A stretch of DNA of 64,000 nucleotides from Bradyrhizobium sp. 200 (GCF_023100945.1 NZ_CP064689.1:3764001-3828000), one strand, 5' to 3'; numbered from the stretch's first letter, positions 25,832 through 35,379 are shown. Notes: generated by a model from the sequence alone, not told the origin. Numbers and translations: made by a program.

Positions 25832-26899
25832 ATGCGGGACCGCAAATGGTCGAGACGCGAACTGCTGAAGGTATCGACGGCCTCGGCTGCAAGCCTCCTG
25901 TTTGCCGAGCCACTGAAGGCCGCGGCGCCTCCGGCGTCGGAAGTGACACCGGCCCTGATCGAGGCTGCGAAGAAAGAGGGCAAGCTTTCGTTCTATTCGG
26001 CGCTTGAACTCAGTACCGCCGAACGCTTGGCGAGGACTTTTGAGGCTAAATATCCCGGTATCGCCGTGCGCGTCGAGCGTTCCGGCGCGGAGCGGATTTT
26101 CCAGCGCATCGCGCAGGAGCAGGGCAGCGGCATCAACGCTGTCGACATCGCCAACTCTACTGATGCCGCGCATTATCTCGAATGGAAGAAGAACGACTGG
26201 CTGGCACCTTACCTTCCCACCGAGGTGGTCCAGCATTTTCCGGCCGATCAAATCGATCCCGACGGCATGCACGCGACGTCCTGTGCCTGGACCGAAGCGA
26301 TCGGCTACAACACGAATCTCGTCAAGCGCGAGGACGCGCCGAAAAGCTATGCCGACCTGCTCGATCCGAAATGGCAGGGCAAGATGGTCAAGGCCCACCC
26401 TGGATATAGCGGCGCCATCCTGACCACGACGTTCCTGCTGACGCGCGATCTCGGCTGGCCGTATCTGGAAAAACTGGCACGGCAGAGGATCATGCAGGTG
26501 CAATCGGCCGCCGATCCGCCGAAGAAGATCCTGCTCGGTGAGCGCGCCGTCATGGCGGATGGCAATGATTACAATCTCGTGCTGCTGAAGGACCAGGGCA
26601 AGCCGGTCGAGGTGGTGTATCCAGCCGAAGGATCGCCGCTGATCATCGTTCCCTCAGGCATATTCCGAAGCGCGCCGAATCCGAACGCGGCAAGATTGTT
26701 CCAGAGTTTCTTTTTCAGCGCGGAAGCCCAGCAAATGCTGGTCGACGTCTTCGCCCACCGCTCGTTCCACGGGCAGGTCAAGGAGAAGGGCGAGCACATA
26801 CCGCTTTCCAGTCTGAAGCTGCTCAAGGCTGATCCGGCCCAAGTGCAGGCGCAAAGCGAGGAGATCAAGGCGCGCTACGCCAGGATATTCGGGGTGTGA
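25832..26899 (+). CDS. Tat-exported ABC solute-binding protein (iron/thiamine/spermidine type)
   Basis: The 355-residue protein starts with a twin-arginine signal (SRRELLKVSTAS at residues 7-18, then an Ala-rich h-region). It continues as a periplasmic binding protein of the Fe3+/thiamine/polyamine class: LIEAAKKEGKLSFYSALE, FEAKYPGIAVRVERSGAE, GYNTNLVKREDAPKSYADLL then DPKWQGKMVKAHP, and AARLFQSFFFSAEAQQML. It would deliver a ligand, possibly a metal chelate or small anion, to an ABC importer. No permease or ATPase gene is adjacent, so it is an orphan here. ATG 25832 follows GGGAGGATGCG. Confidence 0.85.
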   Translation: MRDRKWSRRELLKVSTASAASLLFAEPLKAAAPPASEVTPALIEAAKKEGKLSFYSALELSTAERLARTFEAKYPGIAVRVERSGAERIFQRIAQEQGSGINAVDIANSTDAAHYLEWKKNDWLAPYLPTEVVQHFPADQIDPDGMHATSCAWTEAIGYNTNLVKREDAPKSYADLLDPKWQGKMVKAHPGYSGAILTTTFLLTRDLGWPYLEKLARQRIMQVQSAADPPKKILLGERAVMADGNDYNLVLLKDQGKPVEVVYPAEGSPLIIVPSGIFRSAPNPNAARLFQSFFFSAEAQQMLVDVFAHRSFHGQVKEKGEHIPLSSLKLLKADPAQVQAQSEEIKARYARIFGV

Positions 26900-27163
26900 T
26901 GCTGGCCCCCCTCCCGAACAGGAAATCGGCCGGAAATAAATACAACTTTAAAGGAACATTGTTAAAATACACAATCAAAGACGTTCTGGACGAATCATCA
27001 GGGCGACCCGTACCAAGCATCCTCCGTACTTCTACGGGGGTGGAAAGTGTGGGATCGCAAACCTGAAGTCGGGTAAGCAACGAGCGGACGCTGCGGCATT
27101 GCCCGCTGCAGCCGGAATGGGCTGAAAAAGCCGATCCATCACCTCGAGGTCCGGGGGGAGGCT

Positions 27164-29077
27164 ATGACGGTATCAAGCCGCCTCGTGCTCGCGATGGTTT
27201 TGCTGGTCGTGCTGACCTCCTGTGTCGTCAGCGCATTCGCTTACTATTTCGTGGCCGAGGCGCCTCCGCACGCGGTATTGACGGCGATCATCAGCGCGGC
27301 GCTGGCCGGTGGTGCGATTGCGGCGGTGTTCGCGGTCGCTCTTGCGCTCGGAATCACGAATGGTTTGCGCAAGCCGCCGCTCGGTGCCAGCAGGACTGCG
27401 GAGGTTACGGATGTTGGCAACGAGCCCGAGCATGACCGGTCGTATCAGGCACTCATCGATAACGAAAGGATGGCGCGAGCCATCATCGAAGGTGCGCTCG
27501 ACGCCTTCGTCCAGACCGACGAGCGCTGCGTCATCCTCAACTGGAGCCCGCACGCCGAGGCCCTGATGGGATGGACGCGCGCGGAGGCCGTCGGCCGAAG
27601 CGTGGAAGATCTGGTTTTTTCGGAAGCGCAACGCCCCGTGCACCGGCAATGGGTCGACCGCTTCCTGAGCGAGGCCGAAGGCGACGCAGTCGGGGGGCGT
27701 TACGAAACGCCGCTGCTGCACAAGGACGGCCGCGAATTTGTTGCCGAGGTATCGCTGACGGCGCTGCGCCGCGATGGGGGGTACATCATCAACGCCTTTG
27801 TCAGGGACATCACCGCAAAGCGCGCCGCCGAAGAGCAGTTGTTCCAGGCGCAAAAAATGGAATCGGTCGGGCAATTGACCGGCGGCATCGCCCATGACTT
27901 CAACAACATGCTCACCGTGATCACGGGCACGATCGAGATCCTGGCTGATGGCGTCAAGCATGATCCGGCGCTGGCGTCGATCGCCGGGATGATCAATGAC
28001 GCCGCTGACCGGGCGTCTCAGCTCACGGCGAACCTGCTTGCCTTTGCGAGAAAGCAGCCGCTGCGGCCGCTCGAGACCGACGTCAATGCGCTGGTCGAGG
28101 AGGTGGTCAAGCTGCTTTCGCCGACGCTTGGAAGGCAGATCGAGATCGAGACCGCGTTTAGCGGCCAGGCCTGGCCGGCGCTGGTCGATCGCAGCCAGCT
28201 CACTTCGGCGCTGGTCAATCTCGCCATCAACGCCCGCGACGCCATGCCTGACGGGGGGAGGCTGCTGTTCAGGACGGGCAATTTCACGCGCGATGTGCAC
28301 GACGCGGAGGTGGGTGGCCTCGGCGCGGGCGACTACGTCACCATCGAGGTCATCGATAGCGGCGCCGGCATTCCGCCCGCCATACGCGACAGGATTTTCG
28401 AGCCGTTCTTTTCGACCAAGCAGTTCGGCACCGGCACCGGGCTTGGCCTCAGCATGGTGTTCGGCTTTGCAAAGCAGTCCGGCGGTAGCGTCGTGGTCGA
28501 CGGCGAGGAGGGGAGGGGCGCCTGTTTCCGCATCTATCTGCCAAAGGCCGATGTCGAGCCTTTGGACGTGCTTCCGGCAAGCGACGCCTCGCCGCAAGAT
28601 GAAAAACTGCGCGGCGGATCGGAAACCATCCTGTGCGTCGAGGATGATGATGTCGTGCGGGCGCATGTCGCCGGACGTCTCGAAAGTCTCGGCTACAGGA
28701 TCATGACTGCTTCCAACGCAGCCGAGGCGCTCGAACTGGTGAATGCCGGCGCGGCGTTCGATCTTCTGTTCACCGACATCGTCATGCCCGGCGCCATGAA
28801 CGGCCGGCAACTCGCCGAAAAGGTCGCCGAACTGCGCCGGCCGCTCCGGGTGCTCTACACCTCCGGCAACACGTTCGGCGCGTTCGATTCGAGCGGGCGT
28901 GTCGGAGAGGGTGTCCTGTTGCTCGCCAAGCCCTATCGCAAGGCCGAACTTGCACGCATGGTGCGCCTCTGCCTCGACCGCGCGATCGACCACATAGGCG
29001 ATCCGATCCCGCTGCCGTATTCGGTGCTGCCGGACGTCGAGCGTTTTTTGCGGGAAAATCCGCCGGAAAAGAAATAG
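27164..29077 (+). CDS. Hybrid histidine kinase: two TM, PAS, HisKA-HATPase, receiver
   Basis: The 637-residue protein has two membrane segments in the first 70 residues, so its sensor loop is very short. A PAS domain lies at about 100-225 (IIEGALDAFVQTDERCVILN, then FVRDITAKRAAEEQLF). The HisKA H-box is GGIAHDFNNML with phospho-acceptor His 244. HATPase boxes follow (NLAINARDAMPDGGRL, IDSGAGIPPAIRDRIFEPFF, GTGTGLGLSMVFGF), then a C-terminal receiver with Asp 538 in FTDIVMPG. It can autophosphorylate and pass phosphate to its own receiver. The output partner is not adjacent. A GGGGGGAG site precedes ATG 27164, and the 264-base leader has no clear promoter. Confidence 0.93.
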   Translation: MTVSSRLVLAMVLLVVLTSCVVSAFAYYFVAEAPPHAVLTAIISAALAGGAIAAVFAVALALGITNGLRKPPLGASRTAEVTDVGNEPEHDRSYQALIDNERMARAIIEGALDAFVQTDERCVILNWSPHAEALMGWTRAEAVGRSVEDLVFSEAQRPVHRQWVDRFLSEAEGDAVGGRYETPLLHKDGREFVAEVSLTALRRDGGYIINAFVRDITAKRAAEEQLFQAQKMESVGQLTGGIAHDFNNMLTVITGTIEILADGVKHDPALASIAGMINDAADRASQLTANLLAFARKQPLRPLETDVNALVEEVVKLLSPTLGRQIEIETAFSGQAWPALVDRSQLTSALVNLAINARDAMPDGGRLLFRTGNFTRDVHDAEVGGLGAGDYVTIEVIDSGAGIPPAIRDRIFEPFFSTKQFGTGTGLGLSMVFGFAKQSGGSVVVDGEEGRGACFRIYLPKADVEPLDVLPASDASPQDEKLRGGSETILCVEDDDVVRAHVAGRLESLGYRIMTASNAAEALELVNAGAAFDLLFTDIVMPGAMNGRQLAEKVAELRRPLRVLYTSGNTFGAFDSSGRVGEGVLLLAKPYRKAELARMVRLCLDRAIDHIGDPIPLPYSVLPDVERFLRENPPEKK

Positions 29078-29095
29078 CCGTTGGCTACAGCGTCT

Positions 29096-29827
29096 CTAGT
29101 TGCGCAAACCGAAGCTTTGCGGGAGCCACGGGAACAGGGAATTTTGCGCAGGCTGTTCCTGTGCCCGGGGGTCTGGTACGGGCGGGGCCTGCTCCCGTGC
29201 ATTTTGCTCTTCCCGGACCTTTGCTCGGGGATTTCGCTGGTGCCGGATCTCTGCCCGCGCATTTTGGACAGACCGGACCCGCCGGTGCTTTTTCACGGGC
29301 CGAACCTGTGCCGGTGCATCTTGCACAGCCTGTGCCTGGGCATCTTGCAGGGGCCGTACGGGCTCAACCTTTGCCTGCGTATCTTTCTCGTCCGCCCAAG
29401 CCTGGAATTGCTTGAACAAGGCTTCAGTGAGTGGCTGGCCGATCTCGGCTTGGCTCTGATCAGCAGGTTCAACGGCCGCAGCAATTTCGTCGCGCGTCGG
29501 CGTATCCATTGTCGTCGCCGGCGAATCCTGAGTGCTGGCGATTGATTGAATTGCCGGCGTCGATGAATCGGCGTCAGGCTGAAGCGCCGGTTTGTCGACC
29601 CAGGTAGCCGTGACATTCGCAACGAGCGCGACTGGATCTCCCACCGATAGGATCGCGATACCGATCGCTGTCGCCGCTACAGCCCAAATACTCGTCTTGA
29701 GGATTCGCGACGAGACAGCCGCTCTGTTCAAAGCCTTCCCGATATCCGGCTGCCCGGTTTCTTCAGCTTGCTCGGAGAGAAAGACAGGAAAACGATCGTC
29801 CGGCGGGAAACCGTCTTTGTTCGCCAT
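29096..29827 (-). CDS. Single-pass membrane protein with charged repeat tail, unknown function
   Basis: The 243-residue product has an N-terminal cytosolic segment with FLSEQAEETGQPDIGKALNR, one membrane segment at about 43-62 (SIWAVAATAIGIAILSVGDP), and a long low-complexity tail rich in Gln, Ala, Arg and Pro. The tail carries QDAQAQAV, PVKKHRRVRSVQNARAEIR and similar short repeats, which look like imperfect tandem duplications. It is convergent with the histidine kinase. No family is recognised; a periplasm-facing disordered tail is inference. Confidence 0.68.
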   Translation of the reverse strand: MANKDGFPPDDRFPVFLSEQAEETGQPDIGKALNRAAVSSRILKTSIWAVAATAIGIAILSVGDPVALVANVTATWVDKPALQPDADSSTPAIQSIASTQDSPATTMDTPTRDEIAAAVEPADQSQAEIGQPLTEALFKQFQAWADEKDTQAKVEPVRPLQDAQAQAVQDAPAQVRPVKKHRRVRSVQNARAEIRHQRNPRAKVREEQNAREQAPPVPDPRAQEQPAQNSLFPWLPQSFGLRN

Positions 29828-30000
29828 TTGGGTGATGCCGCCTCTTATTACGCTCGTGCACCAGTACCCCGCCAGCGAGGTCTAAAAGCGACAATCACCG
29901 CCACGATTTTGGAGAAGTTTTGACTTCATTGGGATTTGGGAACCGCAAGATCACGCGGGGAGCCCGGATTGCCAAGAGCATGAGCAAAAATGGCCGCCAC

Positions 30001-30037
30001 AAAAAACGAAAGGCGCCCCCATCGGAAGCGCCTTTCG
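30001..30037 (-). terminator. Terminator beyond the glnA 3' fragment
   Basis: The arms CGAAAGGCGC and GCGCCTTTCG (10 bp) enclose an 11-base loop, and a run of six T follows on the minus strand. A similar hairpin lies at 30973-31007 after intact glnA, so this one appears to be part of the duplicated segment. It can serve the DUF992 transcript. Confidence 0.85.
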
Positions 30038-30079
30038 CATTTCTCGGGAAATGAAGCCGGCGGGAATCCCGCCGAAAAA

Positions 30080-30234
30080 TCACTGCGAGTAGTAAATCTC
30101 GAACTCGACCGGGTGCGGGGTCATCTCAAAACGCTCGACTTCGGTCATCTTCAGCTCGATGAAGCTGTCGATGAAGTCGTCGTCGAACACGCCGCCGTTC
30201 TTGAGGAAAGCGCGGTCCTTGTCGAGATTTTCCA
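30080..30234 (-). pseudogene. Duplicated 3' end of glnA (last 51 codons)
   Basis: These 155 bases match the end of glnA (31053-31207) at 150 positions without gaps, about 97 percent. Four of the five differences are silent; the fifth changes Met to Ile before the final YYSQ. The match ends abruptly after GGTTTTCCA (glnA sense GAAAACC...). The frame runs upstream into the DUF992 gene sequence, giving a chimeric 81-residue frame without a credible start, so it is treated as a remnant. It encodes only the C-terminal helix region of glutamine synthetase and cannot be an enzyme. Confidence 0.88.
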
Positions 30235-30257
30235 CTGGTTTACCAGCGATGATGTCG

Positions 30258-30788
30258 TCACTGGGCCACACGACGTGCGGGCGCAGCGGCCGGCCGCAGC
30301 TCCATTGTGGATACGCCTGCTGCAATATTCACGCCCGTCTGCCCCTGCACGGATGCCGGCTGCATGATGATCCTGCGGTCCGGGCCTCCAACCAGGACGT
30401 TGGCACTCGCTCCGGCGCCGACTGTGCCGCCGGCGGTCGCACCCGTATGGGTTCCCGCCAATGCCCCCCGGGGCAGCGTGGCAGGCGCGAAGACCGCCCA
30501 GGCTAGCTGGCCGCCGGTCGTGGCACCGATGTCGAGGCCAAGCGTGCTGACGGTGCCCTCGTAAGCCTCGCGCGCCCTGCCTCTCGCGGACGCATAGATG
30601 CAGCTCAGTTGCCGCTGCCCCCCGACAACGAGGCCTACACCGGGCGCTATGCTGCAGGTGAGCGTGCCGACCCTCGTCCGCCCGGTTTCCTGAGCCGTGG
30701 CCGGAGCCATGGCGAGGGCGAGTACCAGGGCGGCGCATGTGGTTGCAAGACTATTCAACATTTTTCTATTCAGCGTTGCTTTAGTCAT
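30258..30788 (-). CDS. DUF992 family secreted protein
   Basis: The 176-residue protein has a signal peptide ([20 protein letters not shown], cleavage near residue 32). The DUF992 pattern follows: [29 protein letters not shown] with two conserved cysteines, [18 protein letters not shown], a Gly/Ala-rich loop and [17 protein letters not shown]. The function of DUF992 is unknown; a periplasmic location is likely. A GGAGG site lies just before ATG 30788. It has its own EcfG-type promoter, and it lies between intact glnA and a duplicated glnA end, which suggests it was inserted or copied there. Confidence 0.85.
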   Translation of the reverse strand: MTKATLNRKMLNSLATTCAALVLALAMAPATAQETGRTRVGTLTCSIAPGVGLVVGGQRQLSCIYASARGRAREAYEGTVSTLGLDIGATTGGQLAWAVFAPATLPRGALAGTHTGATAGGTVGAGASANVLVGGPDRRIIMQPASVQGQTGVNIAAGVSTMELRPAAAPARRVAQ

Positions 30789-30826
30789 GGGCGTTCCTCC
30801 GTCGACGCATTCTGATGGACCCCCTC

Positions 30827-30852
30827 AACGCGCAGCTACATTGCGATGTTCC
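30827..30852 (-). promoter_or_regulatory. EcfG (general stress sigma factor) type promoter for DUF992 gene
   Basis: On the minus strand GGAAC (30848-30852) and CGTT (30827-30830) are separated by 17 bases, the exact form of the alphaproteobacterial EcfG consensus GGAAC-N16/17-CGTT. It ends 38 bases before the ATG, a normal leader length. Confidence 0.65.
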
Positions 30853-30972
30853 CGTTCCGGACGTGCAGGCGGTAAATCATGGGTCGCTTGCGGGCCATAT
30901 GCGCGGAATTCGCGGCGGCATTCGGCCGTATCAGTACACGAACCAGGCGGCCGAAACGCCTGACTTTCCTAC

Positions 30973-31007
30973 ACAAAAACAAAAGGCGCTCCACAAGGGG
31001 CGCCTTT
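30973..31007 (-). terminator. Terminator after glnA
   Basis: AAAGGCGC and GCGCCTTT form an 8-bp stem with a 10-base loop. On the minus strand TTGTTTTTGTG follows the stem, 46 bases after the glnA stop. Confidence 0.83.
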
Positions 31008-31052
31008 CGCGTTGTTGGACGGTGACGCTGGCGGCGGGAACGCCGCGCGAGA

Positions 31053-32462
31053 TCACTGCGAATAATACATCTCGAACTCGACCGGGTGCGGGGTCATCTC
31101 AAAACGCTCGACTTCGGTCATCTTCAGCTCGATGAAGCTGTCGATGAAGTCGTCGTCGAACACGCCGCCGTTCTTGAGGAAGGCGCGGTCCTTGTCGAGG
31201 TTTTCCAGGGCCTCGCGGAGCGAACCGCACACCGTCGGGATCTGCTTCAGCTCTTCCTTCGGTAGGTCATAGAGGTCCTTGTCCATCGCCGGACCCGGAT
31301 CGATCTTGTTCTTGATGCCGTCGAGGCCGGCCATCAGCATCGCGGCGAAGCCGAGATAGGGATTGGCCATCGGGTCGGGGAAACGGACTTCGACGCGCTT
31401 GGCTTTCGGGTTCGCCGTGTAGGGAATGCGGCAGGAGGCAGAACGGTTGCGCGCGGAGTAGGCGAGCAGCACCGGGGCTTCATAGCCCGGGACCAGGCGC
31501 TTGTAGGAGTTGGTCGACGGGTTGGTGAAGGCGTTGATCGCTTTCGCATGCTTGATGATGCCGCCGATGTAGTGGAGGCAGGTCTCCGAGAGGTCGGCGT
31601 ATTTGTTGCCGGCGAACACCGGCTTGCCGTCCTTCCAGATCGACTGGTGGCAGTGCATGCCCGAGCCGTTGTCGCCGTAGACCGGCTTCGGCATGAAGGT
31701 GGCGGTCTTGCCGTAGATGTGGGCGACCTGGTGGATGCAGTATTTGTAGATCTGCATCTGATCGGCCATCAGCGTCATGGTGTCGAACTTCATGCCGAGC
31801 TCGTGCTGGGCGGAAGCGACCTCGTGGTGATGCTTCTCGACCTTGACGCCCATCTTGGCCATCGCGCCGAGCATTTCCGAGCGCATGTCCTGCACCGAAT
31901 CCTGCGGCGGCACGGGGAAGTAGCCGGCCTTGGTGCGGATGCGGTGACCGAGGTTGCCGCCCTCATATTCGGTGTCCGAATTGATCGGCAGTTCCGAGGA
32001 GTCGAGCTTGAAGCCGGTGTTGTAGGGGGTGGTCTGGTAGCGCACGTCGTCGAACACGAAGAATTCGGCTTCGGGGCCGAAGAACACGGTGTCGCCGACA
32101 CCAGACGATTTCACCATCGCCTCGGCCTTCTTGGCGATGCCGCGCGGGTCGCGGTTGTAGGGCTCGCCGGTGGTCGGCTCGAGCACGTCGCAGACGATGA
32201 CCATGGTGGTCTCGGCGAAGAACGGGTCGATCGTCGCGGTCACGGGGTCGGGCATCAGGCACATGTCGGATTCGTTGATCGCCTTCCAGCCGGCGATCGA
32301 GGAGCCGTCGAACATCTGGCCTTCGGCAAAAGTGTCCTCTTCGATCATGCCGACATCGAAGGTCACGTGCTGCCACTTGCCGCGCGGATCGGTGAAGCGC
32401 AGGTCGACGTATTTTACGTCGTTGTCCTTGATCGATTTCAGGACGTCTTTGGCGGTCTTCAT
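31053..32462 (-). CDS. glnA: Glutamine synthetase, type I
   Basis: GlnA makes glutamine from glutamate, ammonia and ATP as a cytosolic dodecamer. The 469-residue protein has [20 protein letters not shown], the [16 protein letters not shown] latch, [10 protein letters not shown], the [13 protein letters not shown] active-site loop and the adenylylation site Tyr 398 in [11 protein letters not shown], so GlnE control is expected. The glnB gene lies 250 bases upstream on the same strand, and the pair is the usual glnB-glnA nitrogen module. The last 51 codons are duplicated downstream at 30080-30234. Confidence 0.98.
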   Translation of the reverse strand: MKTAKDVLKSIKDNDVKYVDLRFTDPRGKWQHVTFDVGMIEEDTFAEGQMFDGSSIAGWKAINESDMCLMPDPVTATIDPFFAETTMVIVCDVLEPTTGEPYNRDPRGIAKKAEAMVKSSGVGDTVFFGPEAEFFVFDDVRYQTTPYNTGFKLDSSELPINSDTEYEGGNLGHRIRTKAGYFPVPPQDSVQDMRSEMLGAMAKMGVKVEKHHHEVASAQHELGMKFDTMTLMADQMQIYKYCIHQVAHIYGKTATFMPKPVYGDNGSGMHCHQSIWKDGKPVFAGNKYADLSETCLHYIGGIIKHAKAINAFTNPSTNSYKRLVPGYEAPVLLAYSARNRSASCRIPYTANPKAKRVEVRFPDPMANPYLGFAAMLMAGLDGIKNKIDPGPAMDKDLYDLPKEELKQIPTVCGSLREALENLDKDRAFLKNGGVFDDDFIDSFIELKMTEVERFEMTPHPVEFEMYYSQ

Positions 32463-32512
32463 GAATACCCCTTTTGGCTGCGGGACGGTTTCCAGGAATC
32501 TGGAGCCTTATC

Positions 32513-32603
32513 GGTTCTGATTGCATCAGAACCGGACTCCAGTCGTTTATTTTGACGCGTTTTCCTCACGCGAACCGGAATCCACTTCGCTTGAAAACGC
32601 TCT
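32513..32603. repeat. Dispersed repeat between glnB and glnA
   Basis: It begins with the perfect hairpin GGTTCTGAT-TGC-ATCAGAACC and continues through TTTTGACGCGTTTTCCTCAC and CGAACCGGAATCCACTTCGC to GAAAACGCTC. This unit is one I recognise as scattered in Bradyrhizobium genomes. Its CGTTTTC / GAAAACG parts can pair, so it may shape glnB-glnA read-through or message decay. Confidence 0.7.
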
Positions 32604-32713
32604 AGCGACAACGAGACTTCGCAGACGATCTGTCGAGGTATCGCGAACGAAATCAGGCCGCCGAGGCAGCCCTTTTCTTGTTTTTTAGTCGCAAAATTCG
32701 GATAGCACCCGGC

Positions 32714-33169
<456 letters not shown>

Positions 33170-33229
33170 TCATTATTGCCGCTAACTGCGACGATCGTGA
33201 GCTACGGTATTCCAACCGGCTTCCTCAAA

Positions 33230-33245
33230 AGCAGGGTCTATGCCA
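33230..33245 (-). promoter_or_regulatory. Putative sigma-54 promoter for glnB-glnA
   Basis: On the minus strand the sequence TGGCATAGACCCTGCT keeps the invariant GG and GC dinucleotides at the correct 10-base spacing of the RpoN consensus TGGCAC-N5-TTGCW, with two mismatches elsewhere. It lies in the 388-base gap between glnB and nnr, about 178 bases before the glnB start. I did not find a clear NtrC site pair, and the rest of the gap holds nothing else I can name. Confidence 0.6.
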
Positions 33246-33440
33246 AGTTGTTAACGCGGCTGATTTAAGAACGTTATCAGACTTTTAACAGGCAGGTGGA
33301 AGAGGTCGAGCCGGACGACGTATGATAGCGAAGCTTACAAAATAGGCAAATCGATCAATTCGTGGGCAGGCGAGGCGTGGCGACCGCGGGACGCGACGGC
33401 GATATGCCTCCAGAAAAGGCTGACGGATCGAGGATTCAGC

Positions 33441-34940
33441 ATGGACGTTTTGACCACGACTGAAATGGAGCGTGCCGACCGGTTGACGATTGCCGCCGGT
33501 ACACCCGGCTTCGCGCTGATGATGAGCGCAGGGCAGGCCGTGGCCGAAGCCGCGATGGATCTCGTCGAGGAGGGGCCGATCGTGGTGGTCGCCGGCCGCG
33601 GCAACAATGGCGGCGACGGTTTCGTGGCAGCCGCCGAACTCGCCGCGCGCGGCCGCGATGTTTCGGTCATCCTCTTGTGCGAGCGCGACAGCCTGCAGGG
33701 CGATGCGGCGCTCGCTGCACGCGGCTGGAAATATCCGGTGCTGCCGTTCAACCCGCAGGCGATCGGCAAGCCGGCGCTGATCATCGATGCGCTGTTCGGC
33801 GCCGGCCTCAACCGTCCCGTCAAGGGCGACCCGCTGGAGATGATCGAGGCGGTCAACGCCAACGGCGCGCCGGTGCTCGCCGTCGACCTGCCAAGCGGGA
33901 TCAACGGCACTTCGGGCGCGGTGATGGGCGCTGCGATCGACGCCGTCGAGACAGTGACCTTCTTTCGCCGCAAGCCGGCGCATCTGTTGATGCCGGGACG
34001 CAAGCACTGCGGCCGCGTGCGTGTTGCCGATATCGGCATCGATCCGGGTGTGCTCGAGGAGATCCGGCCGCACACGTTCGAGAACGTTCCGGATAGCTGG
34101 CAGGGTTTCTTCCCGGTGCCGCAGATCGACGGCCACAAATATGCCCGCGGCCATGCAATCGTGCTCTCCGGGGAGCTAGCCTCGACCGGCGCCGCGCGGC
34201 TCGCGGCGCGCGGCGCGTTGCGGGCGGGAGCCGGCCTCGTCACGGTGGCCTCGCCGCGCGACGCGCTGGTTGTGAATGCCGCGGCGCTGACCGCGGTGAT
34301 GGTTCGCGCCGTCGATACCGTGGTCGAATTCGCCGATATGGTCAGCGACAGGCGCCTCAATTCCATCGTGATCGGGCCGGGCGCCGGCGTCAGCGGCCGC
34401 ACGCGCGATCTCGTCCACACCGCACTGTCGGCGAAACGCGGCCTCGTGCTCGATGCCGACGCGCTGACGAGCTTTGCCGAAGCGCCGGAGCGGCTGTTTG
34501 AATCCATCAAGGCTGCCGAGGCTGGACAGGTCGTCCTGACCCCGCATGAGGGCGAGTTTCCGCGCCTGTTCAGCGATATCAGCAACAAGCATCCCGGCCG
34601 CTCCAAACTGGAGCGGGTGCGCGACGCCGCCGAACGTTCCGGCGCGGTGGTGCTGCTGAAGGGACCGGATACGGTGGTGGCATCCCCGGACGGGCGCGCC
34701 AGCATCGCCTCCAATGCGCCGCCCTGGCTTGCGACCGCCGGTGCCGGCGACGTGCTGGCGGGGATGATCGCAGGGATGCTGGCGCAAGGCGTGCCGACAT
34801 TCGAGGCCGCCTGCATCGGCGTCTGGATGCACGGCGAAGCCGCAGGCGAGGCGGGACCGGGATTGATCGCAGAAGATTTGCCGGAGGTGCTGCCCGCGGT
34901 GTTCAGGCGGCTCTATGACGGGTTGGGGATTGAATATTAG
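33441..34940 (+). CDS. nnr: Bifunctional NAD(P)H-hydrate epimerase/dehydratase
   Basis: This 499-residue fusion repairs hydrated NAD(P)H. The N-terminal YjeF_N epimerase part (1-210) shows VVVAGRGNNGGDGFVAAAEL, LIIDALFGAGLNRPVKG and VLAVDLPSGINGTSG. The C-terminal ribokinase-fold dehydratase part (from about 230) shows HKYARGHAIVLSG, LVLDADALTSFAE, VVLTPHEGEFPRLF, the ADP/ATP-site LLKGPDTVVASPDG and the catalytic ATAGAGDVLAGMIAGMLAQG. The next gene starts 26 bases before its stop, so they are probably co-translated. Its divergent neighbour is glnB. Confidence 0.96.
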   Translation: MDVLTTTEMERADRLTIAAGTPGFALMMSAGQAVAEAAMDLVEEGPIVVVAGRGNNGGDGFVAAAELAARGRDVSVILLCERDSLQGDAALAARGWKYPVLPFNPQAIGKPALIIDALFGAGLNRPVKGDPLEMIEAVNANGAPVLAVDLPSGINGTSGAVMGAAIDAVETVTFFRRKPAHLLMPGRKHCGRVRVADIGIDPGVLEEIRPHTFENVPDSWQGFFPVPQIDGHKYARGHAIVLSGELASTGAARLAARGALRAGAGLVTVASPRDALVVNAAALTAVMVRAVDTVVEFADMVSDRRLNSIVIGPGAGVSGRTRDLVHTALSAKRGLVLDADALTSFAEAPERLFESIKAAEAGQVVLTPHEGEFPRLFSDISNKHPGRSKLERVRDAAERSGAVVLLKGPDTVVASPDGRASIASNAPPWLATAGAGDVLAGMIAGMLAQGVPTFEAACIGVWMHGEAAGEAGPGLIAEDLPEVLPAVFRRLYDGLGIEY

Positions 34941-35370
34941 GCAACTCGAACTCGATGATATGGACGCCGCGGCGCGCGTTCACCGGCTCGCCTTCGACCG
35001 CGCTCTGCCTTGGCTCACTGGACTGCATACGCCTGATGAAGACCGGTGGTTTTATCGCGAGCGCATGTTCAAGACTTGTACGCTTTGGGGTGTTTTCGAT
35101 CGCGACGTCATCACGGGCATGATCGCCTTCCATGACGACTGGATCGAGCAGTTATACGTACTGCCGGAGGCGCAGGGGCGAGGCGTTGGCACCGAATTGC
35201 TCGATGTCGCAAAACGGGCTTCCGAGCACCTGCAGCTCTGGACCTTTCAGCGCAATGCGAGGGCGCGGCGCTTTTACGAAGCGCGGGGCTTCATGCTCGT
35301 CGAGGAAACCGACGGTGCCGGCAATGAAGAGAAGGAGCCGGACGCGCGCTATCTCTGGAGGCGCCCATAA
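34915..35370 (+). CDS. GNAT family N-acetyltransferase
   Basis: The 151-residue protein has the GNAT core: IRQLELDDMDAAARVHRLAF at the start, a beta4 strand with IEQLYVLPEAQGRGVGTELL including the pyrophosphate-binding QGRGVG loop, and RARRFYEARGFMLVEETDG near the end. It transfers an acetyl group from acetyl-CoA to an unknown amine. ATG 34915 overlaps the end of nnr by 26 bases in another frame, which suggests translational coupling. Confidence 0.88.
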   Translation: MTGWGLNIRQLELDDMDAAARVHRLAFDRALPWLTGLHTPDEDRWFYRERMFKTCTLWGVFDRDVITGMIAFHDDWIEQLYVLPEAQGRGVGTELLDVAKRASEHLQLWTFQRNARARRFYEARGFMLVEETDGAGNEEKEPDARYLWRRP

Positions 35371-35379
35371 GGCGGCGCG

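Noticed and set aside
26934..26992. GGAAC at 26954 before the histidine kinase as an EcfG promoter
   Set aside because: The nearest CGTT is 24 bases away, too far for the consensus.
27173..28993. 606-codon open frame opposite the histidine kinase gene
   Set aside because: The kinase is unmistakable by its domains; the antisense frame is compositionally a shadow.
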